From: Pseudomonas poae
Lineage (GTDB): Bacteria > Pseudomonadota > Gammaproteobacteria > Pseudomonadales > Pseudomonadaceae
Reading direction: 5' to 3'
NCBI RefSeq assembly: GCF_001439785.1
Contig: NZ_JYLI01000003.1
Coordinates: 310,001 to 374,000 of the forward strand
DNA: 64,000 bases
The position numbers and the translations under genes were made by a program. The notes under the pieces were generated by a model, which was not told the DNA's origin, searched no databases, and saw nothing but the letters and a program-made list of their open reading frames with translations. Below are positions 1 through 8,197 of the stretch, one piece after another. Each line of letters opens with the position of its first letter. Position 1 is the stretch's first letter.

Positions 1-1119
1 ACTCGCCGGGTCGGCGTGACGTAGGGTGCGGATGGCCGCCAGGCCTGACACCAGGGCCAGGGTCATGCTCAGCAGCAGGCACACCAGCGCTGCGATGGGC
101 GAGAGCTGCAACGGCACGTTGTAGTAGCCGGCCAGCGCGAAGAACAGCCCGGCCAGCACCGAACTCCCCAGCAGGCCCAGGGCCCCGACCCAGAACGCCT
201 GCTCCATCACCACTTTACGCAGGGCCGTGACGCCAACGCCCAGGGCGTTCAAGGTCGCGTATTCGCGGATCGAGCCGACGACTGCAGCCACCAGCGTCTG
301 GCTGGTGATCACGGCGCCCACCAGAAACACGATCGCCGCCAGAAACAGCACGCCGGCCCCGGCGCCCGTGTCGAACATCCAGTACAGCTGCGAGCGTTGG
401 GCGAACTGTTGTGCCGTCCATACCGCGTAGCTGCCGAACGCGGCGCCGTCGCCCAGGCGCGCGGCAACCGCCTCGGCCTGGGCGGGGTCGCGCACCTTGG
501 CCACCAGGTAGGTAATGCGGTCTGCGGGCGCGGTGGTGTCGAGTTGTCGCGCGGTGGCCAGCGACGCCAGCACGTTCACCCCGCCCAGCGCGCGCAGGCC
601 GTTGGTGATGCCGACCACGCGCACGCGATGGCCGTTGATGGTCGCGGCGTCCCCCAGGTTGACGCCCAGGCTGTCGAGGTCGGCGCGGTCGACGATCACT
701 GCGCCGGGTTCATCCAGGCGTGCGCGCAGCGCGGTCGGCAGCACGCGTTCAAACATCAGGCCTTGCGGGCCGGCATCGATACCCGACACAAACACCGACA
801 CGCCGCCAGTGTCCCGGGCGCCGCGCCAATCGGCGTCGACCCAGCGAAACGGTTCCACCCGTACCACATCGGCGTCCATGCGCAAACGCATCTCCACGCC
901 GGCGTCGATGGGCCTGCCGAGGTTGACGCTCTGGGTGCCGAGGTAACCAACCCACAGGTCGGCCGTGGAGCCGGTGATATACACGCTGGCGCTGCCAAAG
1001 ATGCCCAGCACGAGCGCAGCCTGCAGCAATTGCAGCAACCCGGCGAAGCCCACGGCGATAATTGCCGGCAGGAAGCGGCGCCATTCATGGATCAGGGTCA
1101 GGCGGGCAAGGGCGACCAT
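1..1119 (-). CDS. ABC transporter permease (FtsX/DevC-like), partial
   Basis: Inner-membrane permease subunit of an ABC exporter; the 3' end lies beyond the window edge. The start is ATG at 1119, overlapping the stop of the NodT-like gene by one base (TGATG), so the two are translationally coupled. The N-terminal segment (about residues 12-40) is hydrophobic, followed by a periplasmic domain with the MacB/FtsX style (GSTADLWVGY, then a VNLGD...NGHRVRVVGI stretch). Three hydrophobic segments follow after about residue 240, and the visible end reads LRHADPA, a motif seen near the C-terminus of DevC/LolC-type permeases. Together with the outer-membrane partner it suggests a DevBCA-like tripartite exporter whose ATPase and adaptor lie to the left. 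The substrate is not evident. Confidence 0.85.
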   Translation of the reverse strand, partial: MVALARLTLIHEWRRFLPAIIAVGFAGLLQLLQAALVLGIFGSASVYITGSTADLWVGYLGTQSVNLGRPIDAGVEMRLRMDADVVRVEPFRWVDADWRGARDTGGVSVFVSGIDAGPQGLMFERVLPTALRARLDEPGAVIVDRADLDSLGVNLGDAATINGHRVRVVGITNGLRALGGVNVLASLATARQLDTTAPADRITYLVAKVRDPAQAEAVAARLGDGAAFGSYAVWTAQQFAQRSQLYWMFDTGAGAGVLFLAAIVFLVGAVITSQTLVAAVVGSIREYATLNALGVGVTALRKVVMEQAFWVGALGLLGSSVLAGLFFALAGYYNVPLQLSPIAALVCLLLSMTLALVSGLAAIRTLRHADPAS

Positions 1120-2534
1120 CAGTCAGCTTCCTTGATTGCGCCCGCTGGCAACGGTGCGCCACCGAGCGCCTTGTACAGCGCAATGTAGGCGATACCTCGT
1201 TCCGTACTGGCAGCGTCCGCCTGTTGCAGGGCCTGTTGCGCGCGCATCTCGGCGTCCGCCAGCGCCAGCGTGCTCATCAACCCCAGCTGCGCGCGCTGTC
1301 GCAAGGCGTGCAGGCGTGCTTGCGTTGCCGTCTGTGCCTGGCGGGCCGCCTGCTCACGCAGCCGTGTTTGTTGCAGATCCCCCAGCGCCGTTTCCACCTG
1401 GGAGACGCCTTGCAAAACGGCCTGCCGATAATCCAGCAGGGCGGCTTGTAGCAGGTGGTCGCTGGCGCGAGCGGCGCTGGCGCGTTGGCCCCAGTCGAAC
1501 AACGGAATGCTGATGCCCGGCCCGGCCGAGAAAATGCCGTTGCCGCTGGGCGTGCGTTTGCGGTTGCTGGCGATGTTCACCGACCACTGCAACGACGCGC
1601 CCAGGCTCAGGCGTGGGTACAGGTCGGCGCGGCTCATGCCCAGCTCCCCGGCGGCGACCAGCACCTGGGCCTCGGCGCTGGCGATGTCCGGGCGCGTGCG
1701 CAACAGGTCCGCCGGCAGGGTGCCGAGCTGCCACGGGCCCAGGGTAGGCGGCGGTCGCGGTTGCAGCCAGCGCGGGTCAGGTTCGGGTTGGCCCGCCAGC
1801 AGCGCCAACTGTTGCCCGTGGCGGTTGATCAACTGACGCGGCGCGCTCAGGCTCATCTCGGCCTGCGCCAGTTCCGCTTCAGCGGCGCAGACTTCGGCGG
1901 GCGAGGCCAGGGCGAGGTGCTCGCGCACCCGCAGCAGCGCCAGTTTTTCCTGCTGGGTGTCGCGCAGGCGGGTCAGGCTGAGCTCTGCCTGTTGCGCCGA
2001 ACGCAGTTCCAGCCACTGCCGGGTAACCTCGGCTACCAGTGACACCTGCACGCTGCGCACATCGGCCTGCACCAGCGCTTCATGACCCTGGGCCAGGCGC
2101 TCGGCGCTTTGCCGGGCGCCGAACAGCGGTAATTCCCACTGCGCATCGAAGCCGATCAGAAAGTATGAGGTGCTGGTGTCGGGGCTGATTGCATCGTGGG
2201 TCTTCACGCCCAGCGACGGCAGGTAGGGCGCCTGCGCGCTGCGGCTGAGCACGCGGGTGGCCCGCAACCGCTCGATGGCCGCGCCGACCTCCAGATTGTT
2301 GTGCAGGGCGCGCACCACCAGGGCATCGAGTTCGGGATCGTTGAAGGCGTGCCACCACTGATTCAAATCGGGCTTGTGCGCCGCCAGGGCAGCCGGCGTA
2401 TTGCGCCATGCCTGCGGCGTGGACGGTTTCAAGGCGGGCAGCGGGGCTACCGAACAGCCGGCGACCAACACCAGGGACAGGGTGCACAGCGTACGACACG
2501 AGCGCGATCTGCTGAAAAGCTTGATAGGGGTCAC
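1119..2534 (-). CDS. NodT-family outer-membrane efflux lipoprotein (TolC-like)
   Basis: Outer-membrane channel of a tripartite efflux or export system. The N-terminus has a positively charged stretch (SRSRS), a hydrophobic core and the lipobox LVAGC, so it is predicted to be a lipoprotein. The body is rich in long helices with the NodT repeat pattern (NLEVGAAIERLRATR, LRTRPDIASAEAQV, LFDWGQR). LRTRPDI...AEAQ and PLFDWG are typical of this family. The length of about 470 residues is normal. The start is uncertain: no in-frame ATG exists, so I use GTG at 2534; an in-frame TTG at 2576 would add 14 residues, and neither has a clear ribosome-binding site. It is coupled to the downstream ABC permease by a TGATG overlap. 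Confidence 0.88.
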   Translation of the reverse strand: MTPIKLFSRSRSCRTLCTLSLVLVAGCSVAPLPALKPSTPQAWRNTPAALAAHKPDLNQWWHAFNDPELDALVVRALHNNLEVGAAIERLRATRVLSRSAQAPYLPSLGVKTHDAISPDTSTSYFLIGFDAQWELPLFGARQSAERLAQGHEALVQADVRSVQVSLVAEVTRQWLELRSAQQAELSLTRLRDTQQEKLALLRVREHLALASPAEVCAAEAELAQAEMSLSAPRQLINRHGQQLALLAGQPEPDPRWLQPRPPPTLGPWQLGTLPADLLRTRPDIASAEAQVLVAAGELGMSRADLYPRLSLGASLQWSVNIASNRKRTPSGNGIFSAGPGISIPLFDWGQRASAARASDHLLQAALLDYRQAVLQGVSQVETALGDLQQTRLREQAARQAQTATQARLHALRQRAQLGLMSTLALADAEMRAQQALQQADAASTERGIAYIALYKALGGAPLPAGAIKEAD

Positions 2535-2679
2535 CCAGGGCGTGATGGGATCGATGCGGACTACGATCAACGACAAACGCGATAGGGGTCTGAGGATGCT
2601 GAGTCAGGATTCAGGGCGCGACTGTACCCATAGCGTCCGTTCAGTTCTGTTGCGAAATTGTATTGCGGGCAAATGAAGG

Positions 2680-2709
2680 GGCAGACGACCGCACGCGCAG
2701 TCGTCTGCC
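2680..2709 (-). terminator. Hairpin downstream of the DUF4440/SDR pair
   Basis: A perfect 10-bp stem (GGCAGACGAC paired with GTCGTCTGCC) with a 10-nt loop lies directly after the stop of the DUF4440-like gene on the minus strand. The T tract after it is weak (CCTTCATTT), so it may be a poor intrinsic terminator or an mRNA-stabilising hairpin. Confidence 0.5.
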
Positions 2710-2726
2710 ATGGGGAAGGTGGCCGA

Positions 2727-3128
2727 TCAGGCCTGGCAGTAGGTTTCGTGCAAATGGCGCCACAGCAGGGCGCCGCTGGCCAGCTTCTCGAACACCACCG
2801 TGGCACGGCGGTCTGTCTGGGTGCCGCTGTCATCAACCTGATGCTCGCGGTAACTGACGATGGCCCCGCGCGCATGCCGATCAATGCCGGTCAGCTCGCT
2901 CAAGGTAATCTTCAACCCCGGCCGCTGCCCGCCGAGCCGCGTAAACAGGTAATTGACCCCGGCCGCATTCATGCGCGTGCCGGTGGACGGCGCGATCATG
3001 GTGAACTCCGGCGAAAAGCGCGCCAGCAACTGTTGCAGCGTACCTTCCGGTGCCACACCGGCAAACCATTGCTCGATCTCGATGTGGGTCTGGATCACTT
3101 CTTCGAAAAAGTCGCTGTAGTCGATCAT
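2727..3128 (-). CDS. DUF4440/SnoaL-like (NTF2-fold) protein
   Basis: Small 133-residue protein with an NTF2-like cone fold as judged from its sequence: an N-terminal helix (FFEEVIQTHIEIEQWF), then a FSPEFTMIAPSTGT strand region and a C-terminal ATVVFEKLASGALLWRHLHE strand pair of the DUF4440 type. No catalytic function can be assigned. Its ATG follows the SDR stop immediately (TAAATG) with GGGAG upstream, so both genes form a coupled unit and it probably acts on or beside the same metabolite as the dehydrogenase. Confidence 0.75.
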   Translation of the reverse strand: MIDYSDFFEEVIQTHIEIEQWFAGVAPEGTLQQLLARFSPEFTMIAPSTGTRMNAAGVNYLFTRLGGQRPGLKITLSELTGIDRHARGAIVSYREHQVDDSGTQTDRRATVVFEKLASGALLWRHLHETYCQA

Positions 3129-3941
3129 TTATAAACTCCCATTCAAGCCAAAACGCTTCTTCAACACTTTCTCCAGCAAGCCCTTGGGCAACAACGCTGC
3201 CATCAGCGGCAACGCCCGGCTGCCATTGCCCGAACGCAGCAAGCGCGGGGGCTTTTGCCGTTGCGTGGCCTTGAGCACATCCACCGCGAAGACGCTGGCG
3301 GAGGTTGGTTTGTCCTGTGAGGCCTGGGTGCGGGCGCGGATGCCGTCGCGCAGGGGCCACCAGGGTGATTGTTCGTGGATCAGGCGTTCGGCCTGGGCGC
3401 CGGCATTTTTTGCGAAGTGGGTGTCGATCGCGCCGGGTTGCACTTCCATCACGCGGATGCCGAACGGCGCCAGTTCCATGCGCAGGGCGTCGCTCAGCGC
3501 GTGCACGGCGGCCTTGGAGGCGCAGTAGGCACCGGCAAACGGCGTGACCAGCACGCCGGAGACGCTGCCGATGTTTACCACCAGCCCCTTGCTGCGGCGC
3601 AAGGCCGGGAACAGCGCCTGGGTCACGCCGACGATGGAGAATACGTTGGTTTCGAACTGGCGCTGCATGGCCTCGGTGCCGCCGTCGAGCAGCGGCCCCA
3701 TGCCGCCGTAGCCGGCGTTGTTGACCAGCACATCCAGCTCGCCCAGTTGCTCGGCCAGGTGCTGCAGAGCGGCGCTGTCGTTGACGTCCAGTTGCACGGC
3801 CCGCAAGCCTGCGGCGGCGAGGGCGGCGACATCGTCCGCGCGGCGGGCGCTGGCCCACACGTCGAAACCTGCGTCTTTAAACGCGTCGGCCAGGGCGCGG
3901 CCGATGCCGCTGGAGCAGCCAGTGATGAGTACGTTGGGCAT
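3129..3941 (-). CDS. SDR-family NAD(P)-dependent oxidoreductase
   Basis: A 270-residue classical short-chain dehydrogenase. The glycine-rich nucleotide motif TGCSSGIG is at residues 7-14, the NNAGYGG motif near residue 93, a conserved Ser region (NIGSVSGV), and the catalytic YCASK (YxxxK) near residue 155. The pattern resembles the SDR group often annotated as short-chain reductases of aldehydes, ketones or lipids; the Arg in SARRADD after the Rossmann strand suggests NADP preference. The substrate is unknown. It overlaps nothing and reads into the DUF4440-like gene. Confidence 0.88.
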   Translation of the reverse strand: MPNVLITGCSSGIGRALADAFKDAGFDVWASARRADDVAALAAAGLRAVQLDVNDSAALQHLAEQLGELDVLVNNAGYGGMGPLLDGGTEAMQRQFETNVFSIVGVTQALFPALRRSKGLVVNIGSVSGVLVTPFAGAYCASKAAVHALSDALRMELAPFGIRVMEVQPGAIDTHFAKNAGAQAERLIHEQSPWWPLRDGIRARTQASQDKPTSASVFAVDVLKATQRQKPPRLLRSGNGSRALPLMAALLPKGLLEKVLKKRFGLNGSL

Positions 3942-3955
3942 GGGTCAATCCTTTG

Positions 3956-4429
3956 TCAGTCCGAGAAACTGCCTTGCAGGTGCTCGGCACGAAATTCCAG
4001 GGTTTGCGCGCGGTAACCGGGGCGCAGCGGCGGGGTGGGCAGGCAATCGTCCCAGGTGGCACCGGCCTGCAATTCGCCGGGGCCGCGATAGCGGGGGGCG
4101 GCGTAGACGTTGTCGGCCAGGTTGACGCTGTCGCCCGGTGCGTAGGCGGCGACGCGCCAGCGCAGTTCGGTGAGGGGGACGTCGTTGCCGTTGTTCAGGG
4201 TCAATTTGAGTGGGCGGTCGGCGGGGCATTCCTGAGGCGAGTAGGTGATGCGCAGTTCAAGGCGCGCCAATTGCGAGGCTTCGCGGTTGTCGAGCCACAC
4301 CACCCACACCGCGACCAGGCCCAGGCCTGCGGCGGCGGCCAGGGACACCGGCAAGGCCCTGGCCGGGTAGCGCACCAGCAGGATCAGCCAGGTGATGATC
4401 AGGAGAACGCCGAAGAACATGGAGACCAC
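3956..4429 (-). CDS. Small membrane protein, uncharacterised
   Basis: A 157-residue protein with two N-terminal membrane helices (roughly residues 5-19 and 28-46) followed by a soluble, probably periplasmic, domain that has two cysteines (SPQECPAD and WDDCLP) and a beta-rich look (PLKLTLNNGNDVPLTELRWRV). Homologues in Pseudomonas are often labelled multidrug transporter, but nothing in the sequence supports transport. It lies 14 bp upstream of the SDR gene on the same strand and may share its transcript. Function unknown. Confidence 0.7.
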   Translation of the reverse strand: MVSMFFGVLLIITWLILLVRYPARALPVSLAAAAGLGLVAVWVVWLDNREASQLARLELRITYSPQECPADRPLKLTLNNGNDVPLTELRWRVAAYAPGDSVNLADNVYAAPRYRGPGELQAGATWDDCLPTPPLRPGYRAQTLEFRAEHLQGSFSD

Positions 4430-4508
4430 CTCGAATAGGGAACCAGCATCCTAACTTAAGCTGAGGTGGGATTGGTTACCTTGAGCAGTGTGTGGGCCGC
4501 ACGGACGC

Positions 4509-4592
4509 CATCGCAGGCAAGCCAGCTCCCACGTTCGACCGCATTCTAAAGTGGATGCGCGGTCAACTGTGGGAGCTGGCTTGCCTGCGATG
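4509..4592. repeat. REP pair (GTGGGAGC family)
   Basis: Two copies of the palindromic core CATCGCAGGCAAGCCAGC / its complement in inverted orientation, 84 bp overall, forming a REPIN-like cruciform between the small membrane protein gene and algA. The same core recurs near 6243, 9817, 16999 and 26087. Confidence 0.85.
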
Positions 4593-4621
4593 AGGCCCGT
4601 ACAGTCACCACCAACCATCCG

Positions 4622-4681
4622 AAAAAAAGCCCCCACCCGGCCCACTGCGGATAGGGGACGCAGTGGGCCGGGTGGGGGCTT
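4622..4681 (-). terminator. Intrinsic terminator of the alginate operon
   Basis: A very long perfect stem of about 23 bp (AAGCCCCCACCCGGCC... paired with its complement) around a 9-nt loop, followed in the minus-strand direction by seven T residues. It sits 15 bp after the algA stop and is the expected end of the algD-algA transcript. Confidence 0.93.
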
Positions 4682-4695
4682 GTTCTACGACCGTG

Positions 4696-6147
4696 TTACT
4701 GCGCGATAGTTTTCACCGACACGCCACGTTCAATCGGCGTCGAGCGACCGTAGATGTCTTCGAAGCGCTCGATGTCGTCTTCGCCCAAGTAGCTGCCCGA
4801 TTGCACTTCGATGATCTCCAGCGGGATCTTGCCCGGGTTGCGCAGGCGGTGCACCGAGGCGATCGGGATGTAGGTGGACTGGTTCTCGCAGAGCAGGAAC
4901 ACGTTCTCGTCACAGGTGACTTCGGCGGTGCCGCTCACCACGATCCAGTGTTCGGCGCGGTGGTGATGCATCTGCAGCGACAGGCACGCGCCCGGCTTGA
5001 CCGAGATGTGCTTGACCTGGAAGCGGCCGCCCATGTCCACCGAGTCGTAGGAACCCCACGGACGATAGACTTCGCAGTGGTTCTGGGTTTCGCTGCGGCC
5101 CTGCTCGTTGAGGGTGTTGACCATCTGCTTGACGCCCTGGACCTTGTCCTTGTGGGCAATCATCATCGCGTCCTTGGTTTCCACCACCACGATATTGTCC
5201 AGGCCGATCACCGACACCAGCTTGCCGTTGCCGTGCACCATGCAGTTGCGGCTGTCCTGGATGACCACATCACCCTTGCTCACGTTGCCATTGGCGTCTT
5301 TATCGTTGACCGCCCACAGCGAGGCCCAGCAGCCCACGTCGCTCCAGCCAGCGCTCAGCGGCACCACGCAGGCGCGCTGGGTTTTTTCCATCACGGCGTA
5401 GTCGATGGAGTTGTCCGGGCAGCAGGCGAAAGTGGCTTCGTCGAAGGTCACGGTGTCGGCGGTCTGCTCGCTGCGCTCCAGGGTCAGCAGGCAGGTGTCG
5501 TAGATGTCCGGATCGTGCTTTTTCAGCTCTTCGAGGAAGCGGCTGGCGCGGAACAGGAACATGCCGCTGTTCCAGAAATAGCCGCCGCTTTTGACGAACT
5601 CGACGGCGCGCTTCTCGTTGGGTTTTTCCACGAACTGTTCGACGCGGCTGACACCTTCGGGCAGCAGCGAGTCGTTGGCGGACTTGATGTAGCCATAGCC
5701 GGTTTCCGGGCGGGTGGCCGGAACGCCGAACAGCACCATCTCGCCGCGCTCGGCCGCCACGGTGGCCAGGGCCAGGGCGCGTTGCAGGGCTTTCTGGTCG
5801 TCGATCACGTGGTCGGCCGGCAGCACCAGCATCAGGTCGTCACGGCCTTCGTTGACCAGCATCATCGCGGTCAGCGCCACGGCCGGCGCGGTGTTGCGGC
5901 CGAAGGGTTCCATCAGGATGCGCTGGCACTCGAGCTTGCGAGCGCTCAACTGCTCGTTGACGATGAAGCGGTGGTCCTTGTTGCACACCACAATCGGCGC
6001 GTCCATGCCTTCGAACACCAGGCGCTCCAGGGTTTGCTGGAACAGGGTGTGCTCACCGGTCAGGGCCAGGAATTGTTTAGGGAACTGTTTACGCGAAAGC
6101 GGCCAAAGACGTGAGCCGCTACCACCGGAAAGGATTACTGGGATCAT
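4696..6147 (-). CDS. algA: Mannose-1-phosphate guanylyltransferase / mannose-6-phosphate isomerase AlgA
   Basis: Bifunctional enzyme giving mannose-6-phosphate from fructose-6-phosphate and GDP-mannose from mannose-1-phosphate, the precursor of alginate. The N-terminal nucleotidyltransferase domain begins with ILSGGSGSRLWPLSR and KQF (pyrophosphorylase signature), and FVEKPN follows near residue 165. The C-terminal cupin PMI domain (about 340-475) has QMHHHRAEHW, the metal-site motif. The length of 483 residues is normal. It is the last gene of the alginate operon and is separated from algF by a REP pair. Confidence 0.97.
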   Translation of the reverse strand: MIPVILSGGSGSRLWPLSRKQFPKQFLALTGEHTLFQQTLERLVFEGMDAPIVVCNKDHRFIVNEQLSARKLECQRILMEPFGRNTAPAVALTAMMLVNEGRDDLMLVLPADHVIDDQKALQRALALATVAAERGEMVLFGVPATRPETGYGYIKSANDSLLPEGVSRVEQFVEKPNEKRAVEFVKSGGYFWNSGMFLFRASRFLEELKKHDPDIYDTCLLTLERSEQTADTVTFDEATFACCPDNSIDYAVMEKTQRACVVPLSAGWSDVGCWASLWAVNDKDANGNVSKGDVVIQDSRNCMVHGNGKLVSVIGLDNIVVVETKDAMMIAHKDKVQGVKQMVNTLNEQGRSETQNHCEVYRPWGSYDSVDMGGRFQVKHISVKPGACLSLQMHHHRAEHWIVVSGTAEVTCDENVFLLCENQSTYIPIASVHRLRNPGKIPLEIIEVQSGSYLGEDDIERFEDIYGRSTPIERGVSVKTIAQ

Positions 6148-6242
6148 GGGTGTTTCTCCTTGAATCAGTTTGGGTCAGAGCTACGAAGGTTTGTCGTTTC
6201 ACTCTTGTTTTTGTCTCGGTCCTGAGCTGAAACCCGTTCAGT

Positions 6243-6306
6243 GTGGGAGCTGGCTTGCCTGCGATGGCGTTTTCAAGACCGCCATCGCAGGCAAGCCAGC
6301 TCCCAC
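6243..6306. repeat. REP pair inside the alginate operon (algF-algA gap)
   Basis: Inverted copies of GTGGGAGCTGGCTTGC...GCGATGG and its complement, separated by about 8 bp, in the 187-bp gap between algF and algA. The transcript would fold into a strong hairpin here, which could affect relative algA message levels. Nothing else is visible in this gap apart from the algA ribosome-binding site. Confidence 0.88.
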
Positions 6307-6334
6307 AAGGGGGCGTGTCAACTCAGGGAAATCA

Positions 6335-6991
6335 TCAGCGGGTCGACACGGGGCGTTTCACCCACACTGGCGACAGGCTCGAACCAGAACCGGTGACATA
6401 CAGCACCGCCGCTTCACCACGTTCCAACGCAACCGGCTTCACATCGCCGACTTTCTTGTCACCGTCATACAACGCCAGGCTTACCTTCACCGGGTTGATT
6501 TCACGCTCGCCACGGCCCTTGGCGGCCACCGACTTGACCACATCGGTCTTGCCATCGGCGGTTTTCAGGGTCAGGGCCTTGTCGCTGAGGTTCTGCACAC
6601 GCACCAGCGCTTTCTGTTTGTTCTTGAACGGCGGCTCTTCGATCAGCTGCGGCTGGCCGCTGCCACTGTTGACCAGGGTGTAGTAGTGGTCGGCGGCCAG
6701 CTTGACCGGTACGGTCTGGCTGCCGACTTTGGCGCTGTAGTCACCGCCGGGCATGAAGCTGAAGTCGCTGCTGGCCAGTGGCGCAACCTCATTGAGGTTG
6801 GTATTGCCCACAGTGGCGCTGACTTCCTGGTTGCTGGCGTTGTAGATACGCACAAAGCTTGAGCCTTTTGGTGCGGTGGGGCCGTACAGGGCGGCGTCAC
6901 CACCGGCGAAGGCGGACATCGATACGAAGCTCAAGCCGGCAGCGATGGCCAGAGTCTTGGTGAGATGGCGCGCAGTTGTAGTGAAAGTCAT
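6335..6991 (-). CDS. algF: Alginate O-acetylation protein AlgF
   Basis: Periplasmic protein needed for O-acetylation of mannuronate residues with AlgI, AlgJ and AlgX. The start chosen is ATG at 6991, preceded by GAGAGG; a longer open frame extends upstream to 7102 but overlaps algJ and lacks a site. A signal peptide is clear (KTLAIAAGLSFVSMSAFAGG, cleavage after AFA). The 218-residue length is normal for AlgF. It lies 16 bp after algJ. Confidence 0.95.
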   Translation of the reverse strand: MTFTTTARHLTKTLAIAAGLSFVSMSAFAGGDAALYGPTAPKGSSFVRIYNASNQEVSATVGNTNLNEVAPLASSDFSFMPGGDYSAKVGSQTVPVKLAADHYYTLVNSGSGQPQLIEEPPFKNKQKALVRVQNLSDKALTLKTADGKTDVVKSVAAKGRGEREINPVKVSLALYDGDKKVGDVKPVALERGEAAVLYVTGSGSSLSPVWVKRPVSTR

Positions 6992-7007
6992 GTGAGTTAC
7001 CTCTCTT

Positions 7008-8186
7008 TCAGTTGTGCGCCCGGTCGGGCGTCTCGGATTTTTTAAGGGGGTTGTTCGACGCCAGGTCTTGCTGGCGCATACCGGCTTGTTTGAGCTGCGC
7101 AACCCAGTCGGGGTCGGCGTCGCCGATTTCGTTGTTCACAGGCAGATAACGCTCAGGAAACTCCCAGATCAGCACTTGCGGTGGGGTGTTCTTGAAGTCA
7201 TCGCTTTTCAGGTAGCTGAGCATCGGCAGAATCGGGCCGTGGCCGTCTTCGGAGTAGTTGATGACGTCGCTGTGCAGGGCCTGCTTGAGCGCGCCGACAA
7301 AATTCCAGTTGGGATTGGCGCTGTAGCTGGTGCCCACCAGGGCCACCGGGGTTTCGCTGTCGGCGAACAGGGCGTCTTCGCCTTTGTCCTGCGCCAGGTG
7401 CGTCACGCGTTTTTGCAGGGGCTCCTTGGGCGGCATCAGGTTTTCGAACAGCGGGTCCAGCGGCAGGAACAGGCGCAGGTCACCTTTGTGCGGCTCGGTT
7501 TTTTCCGCCTCGGTGACAAAGCGCTGCGGCTCGCCGCTCAATGGCGTCTGCTCGGAGATGGTTTTGGCCAATTGCTTGGCTGCGATTTCCGCACCGTCCG
7601 GGGTCCAGTGGGTGTCGGTGCGCAGGAACACTTGCGTGCCGGTCAGCTTGGCCTGTTGCAGCGGCTCCAGCAGGTCCGGCGCGACGATCTTGTCGGCGGC
7701 GACACGGGCGTGGAAGTCCTGGTACAGGTTGGCGTGGATGCTCGCCGGTTTCACCTCGTCCAGATGCTCCGGGTACAGGCGCACCTTGGCCGGCACAATC
7801 GCCATCACCAACTGGATGCCACGGGCCTTGAGCTTCTGGCGTACGCCTTCGACCAGCGCGTAGTTGTCTTGCAGGTTCTGGTCCTGGTTGGCGATGGCGT
7901 TGAATTCCTCATCGCTGTACAGCCAGTGATCGCGACCCAGTACCACGCCGGTGCGGCCTTCGTTGAACAGCTTGTAGTCCAGCGCCGCCCACAGGTTGGT
8001 GCCCAGGCGCTTGATCGGGAACTCTTTGTCGTAATGGGTCTCGACGGCCTTGGTCCAGCGACCGTTGAGCACAGTCGCATCGGCGTTGGTGCTAAAGCCC
8101 ATGAAGCTGCGCAGCGACCAGGCGCCCAGCGCCAGCAGCAGCGCCAGGAACAGGCTGATATAGAGGACGCGTAATGAACGGGTCAT
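7008..8186 (-). CDS. algJ: Alginate O-acetyltransferase AlgJ
   Basis: Periplasmic, membrane-anchored SGNH-like acetyltransferase of the alginate acetylation machinery. It has an N-terminal signal anchor (residues 5-25), the DTHW motif (RTDTHWTPDG, near residue 190) that supplies Asp and His of the triad, and GTSYS near residue 288 giving the serine. The 392-residue length is normal. It lies 11 bp downstream of algI and upstream of algF, so the three are probably translated from one mRNA. Confidence 0.96.
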   Translation of the reverse strand: MTRSLRVLYISLFLALLLALGAWSLRSFMGFSTNADATVLNGRWTKAVETHYDKEFPIKRLGTNLWAALDYKLFNEGRTGVVLGRDHWLYSDEEFNAIANQDQNLQDNYALVEGVRQKLKARGIQLVMAIVPAKVRLYPEHLDEVKPASIHANLYQDFHARVAADKIVAPDLLEPLQQAKLTGTQVFLRTDTHWTPDGAEIAAKQLAKTISEQTPLSGEPQRFVTEAEKTEPHKGDLRLFLPLDPLFENLMPPKEPLQKRVTHLAQDKGEDALFADSETPVALVGTSYSANPNWNFVGALKQALHSDVINYSEDGHGPILPMLSYLKSDDFKNTPPQVLIWEFPERYLPVNNEIGDADPDWVAQLKQAGMRQQDLASNNPLKKSETPDRAHN

Positions 8187-8197
8187 GGTCGGCTCCC

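Noticed and set aside
397..1188. Long plus-strand open frame opposite the ABC permease
   Set aside because: It is a high-GC shadow of the minus-strand permease; the translation is low-complexity with no family features.
4663..6114. 483-residue plus-strand open frame
   Set aside because: It lies exactly opposite algA, has His/Val/Ala-rich shadow composition and no recognisable domain.
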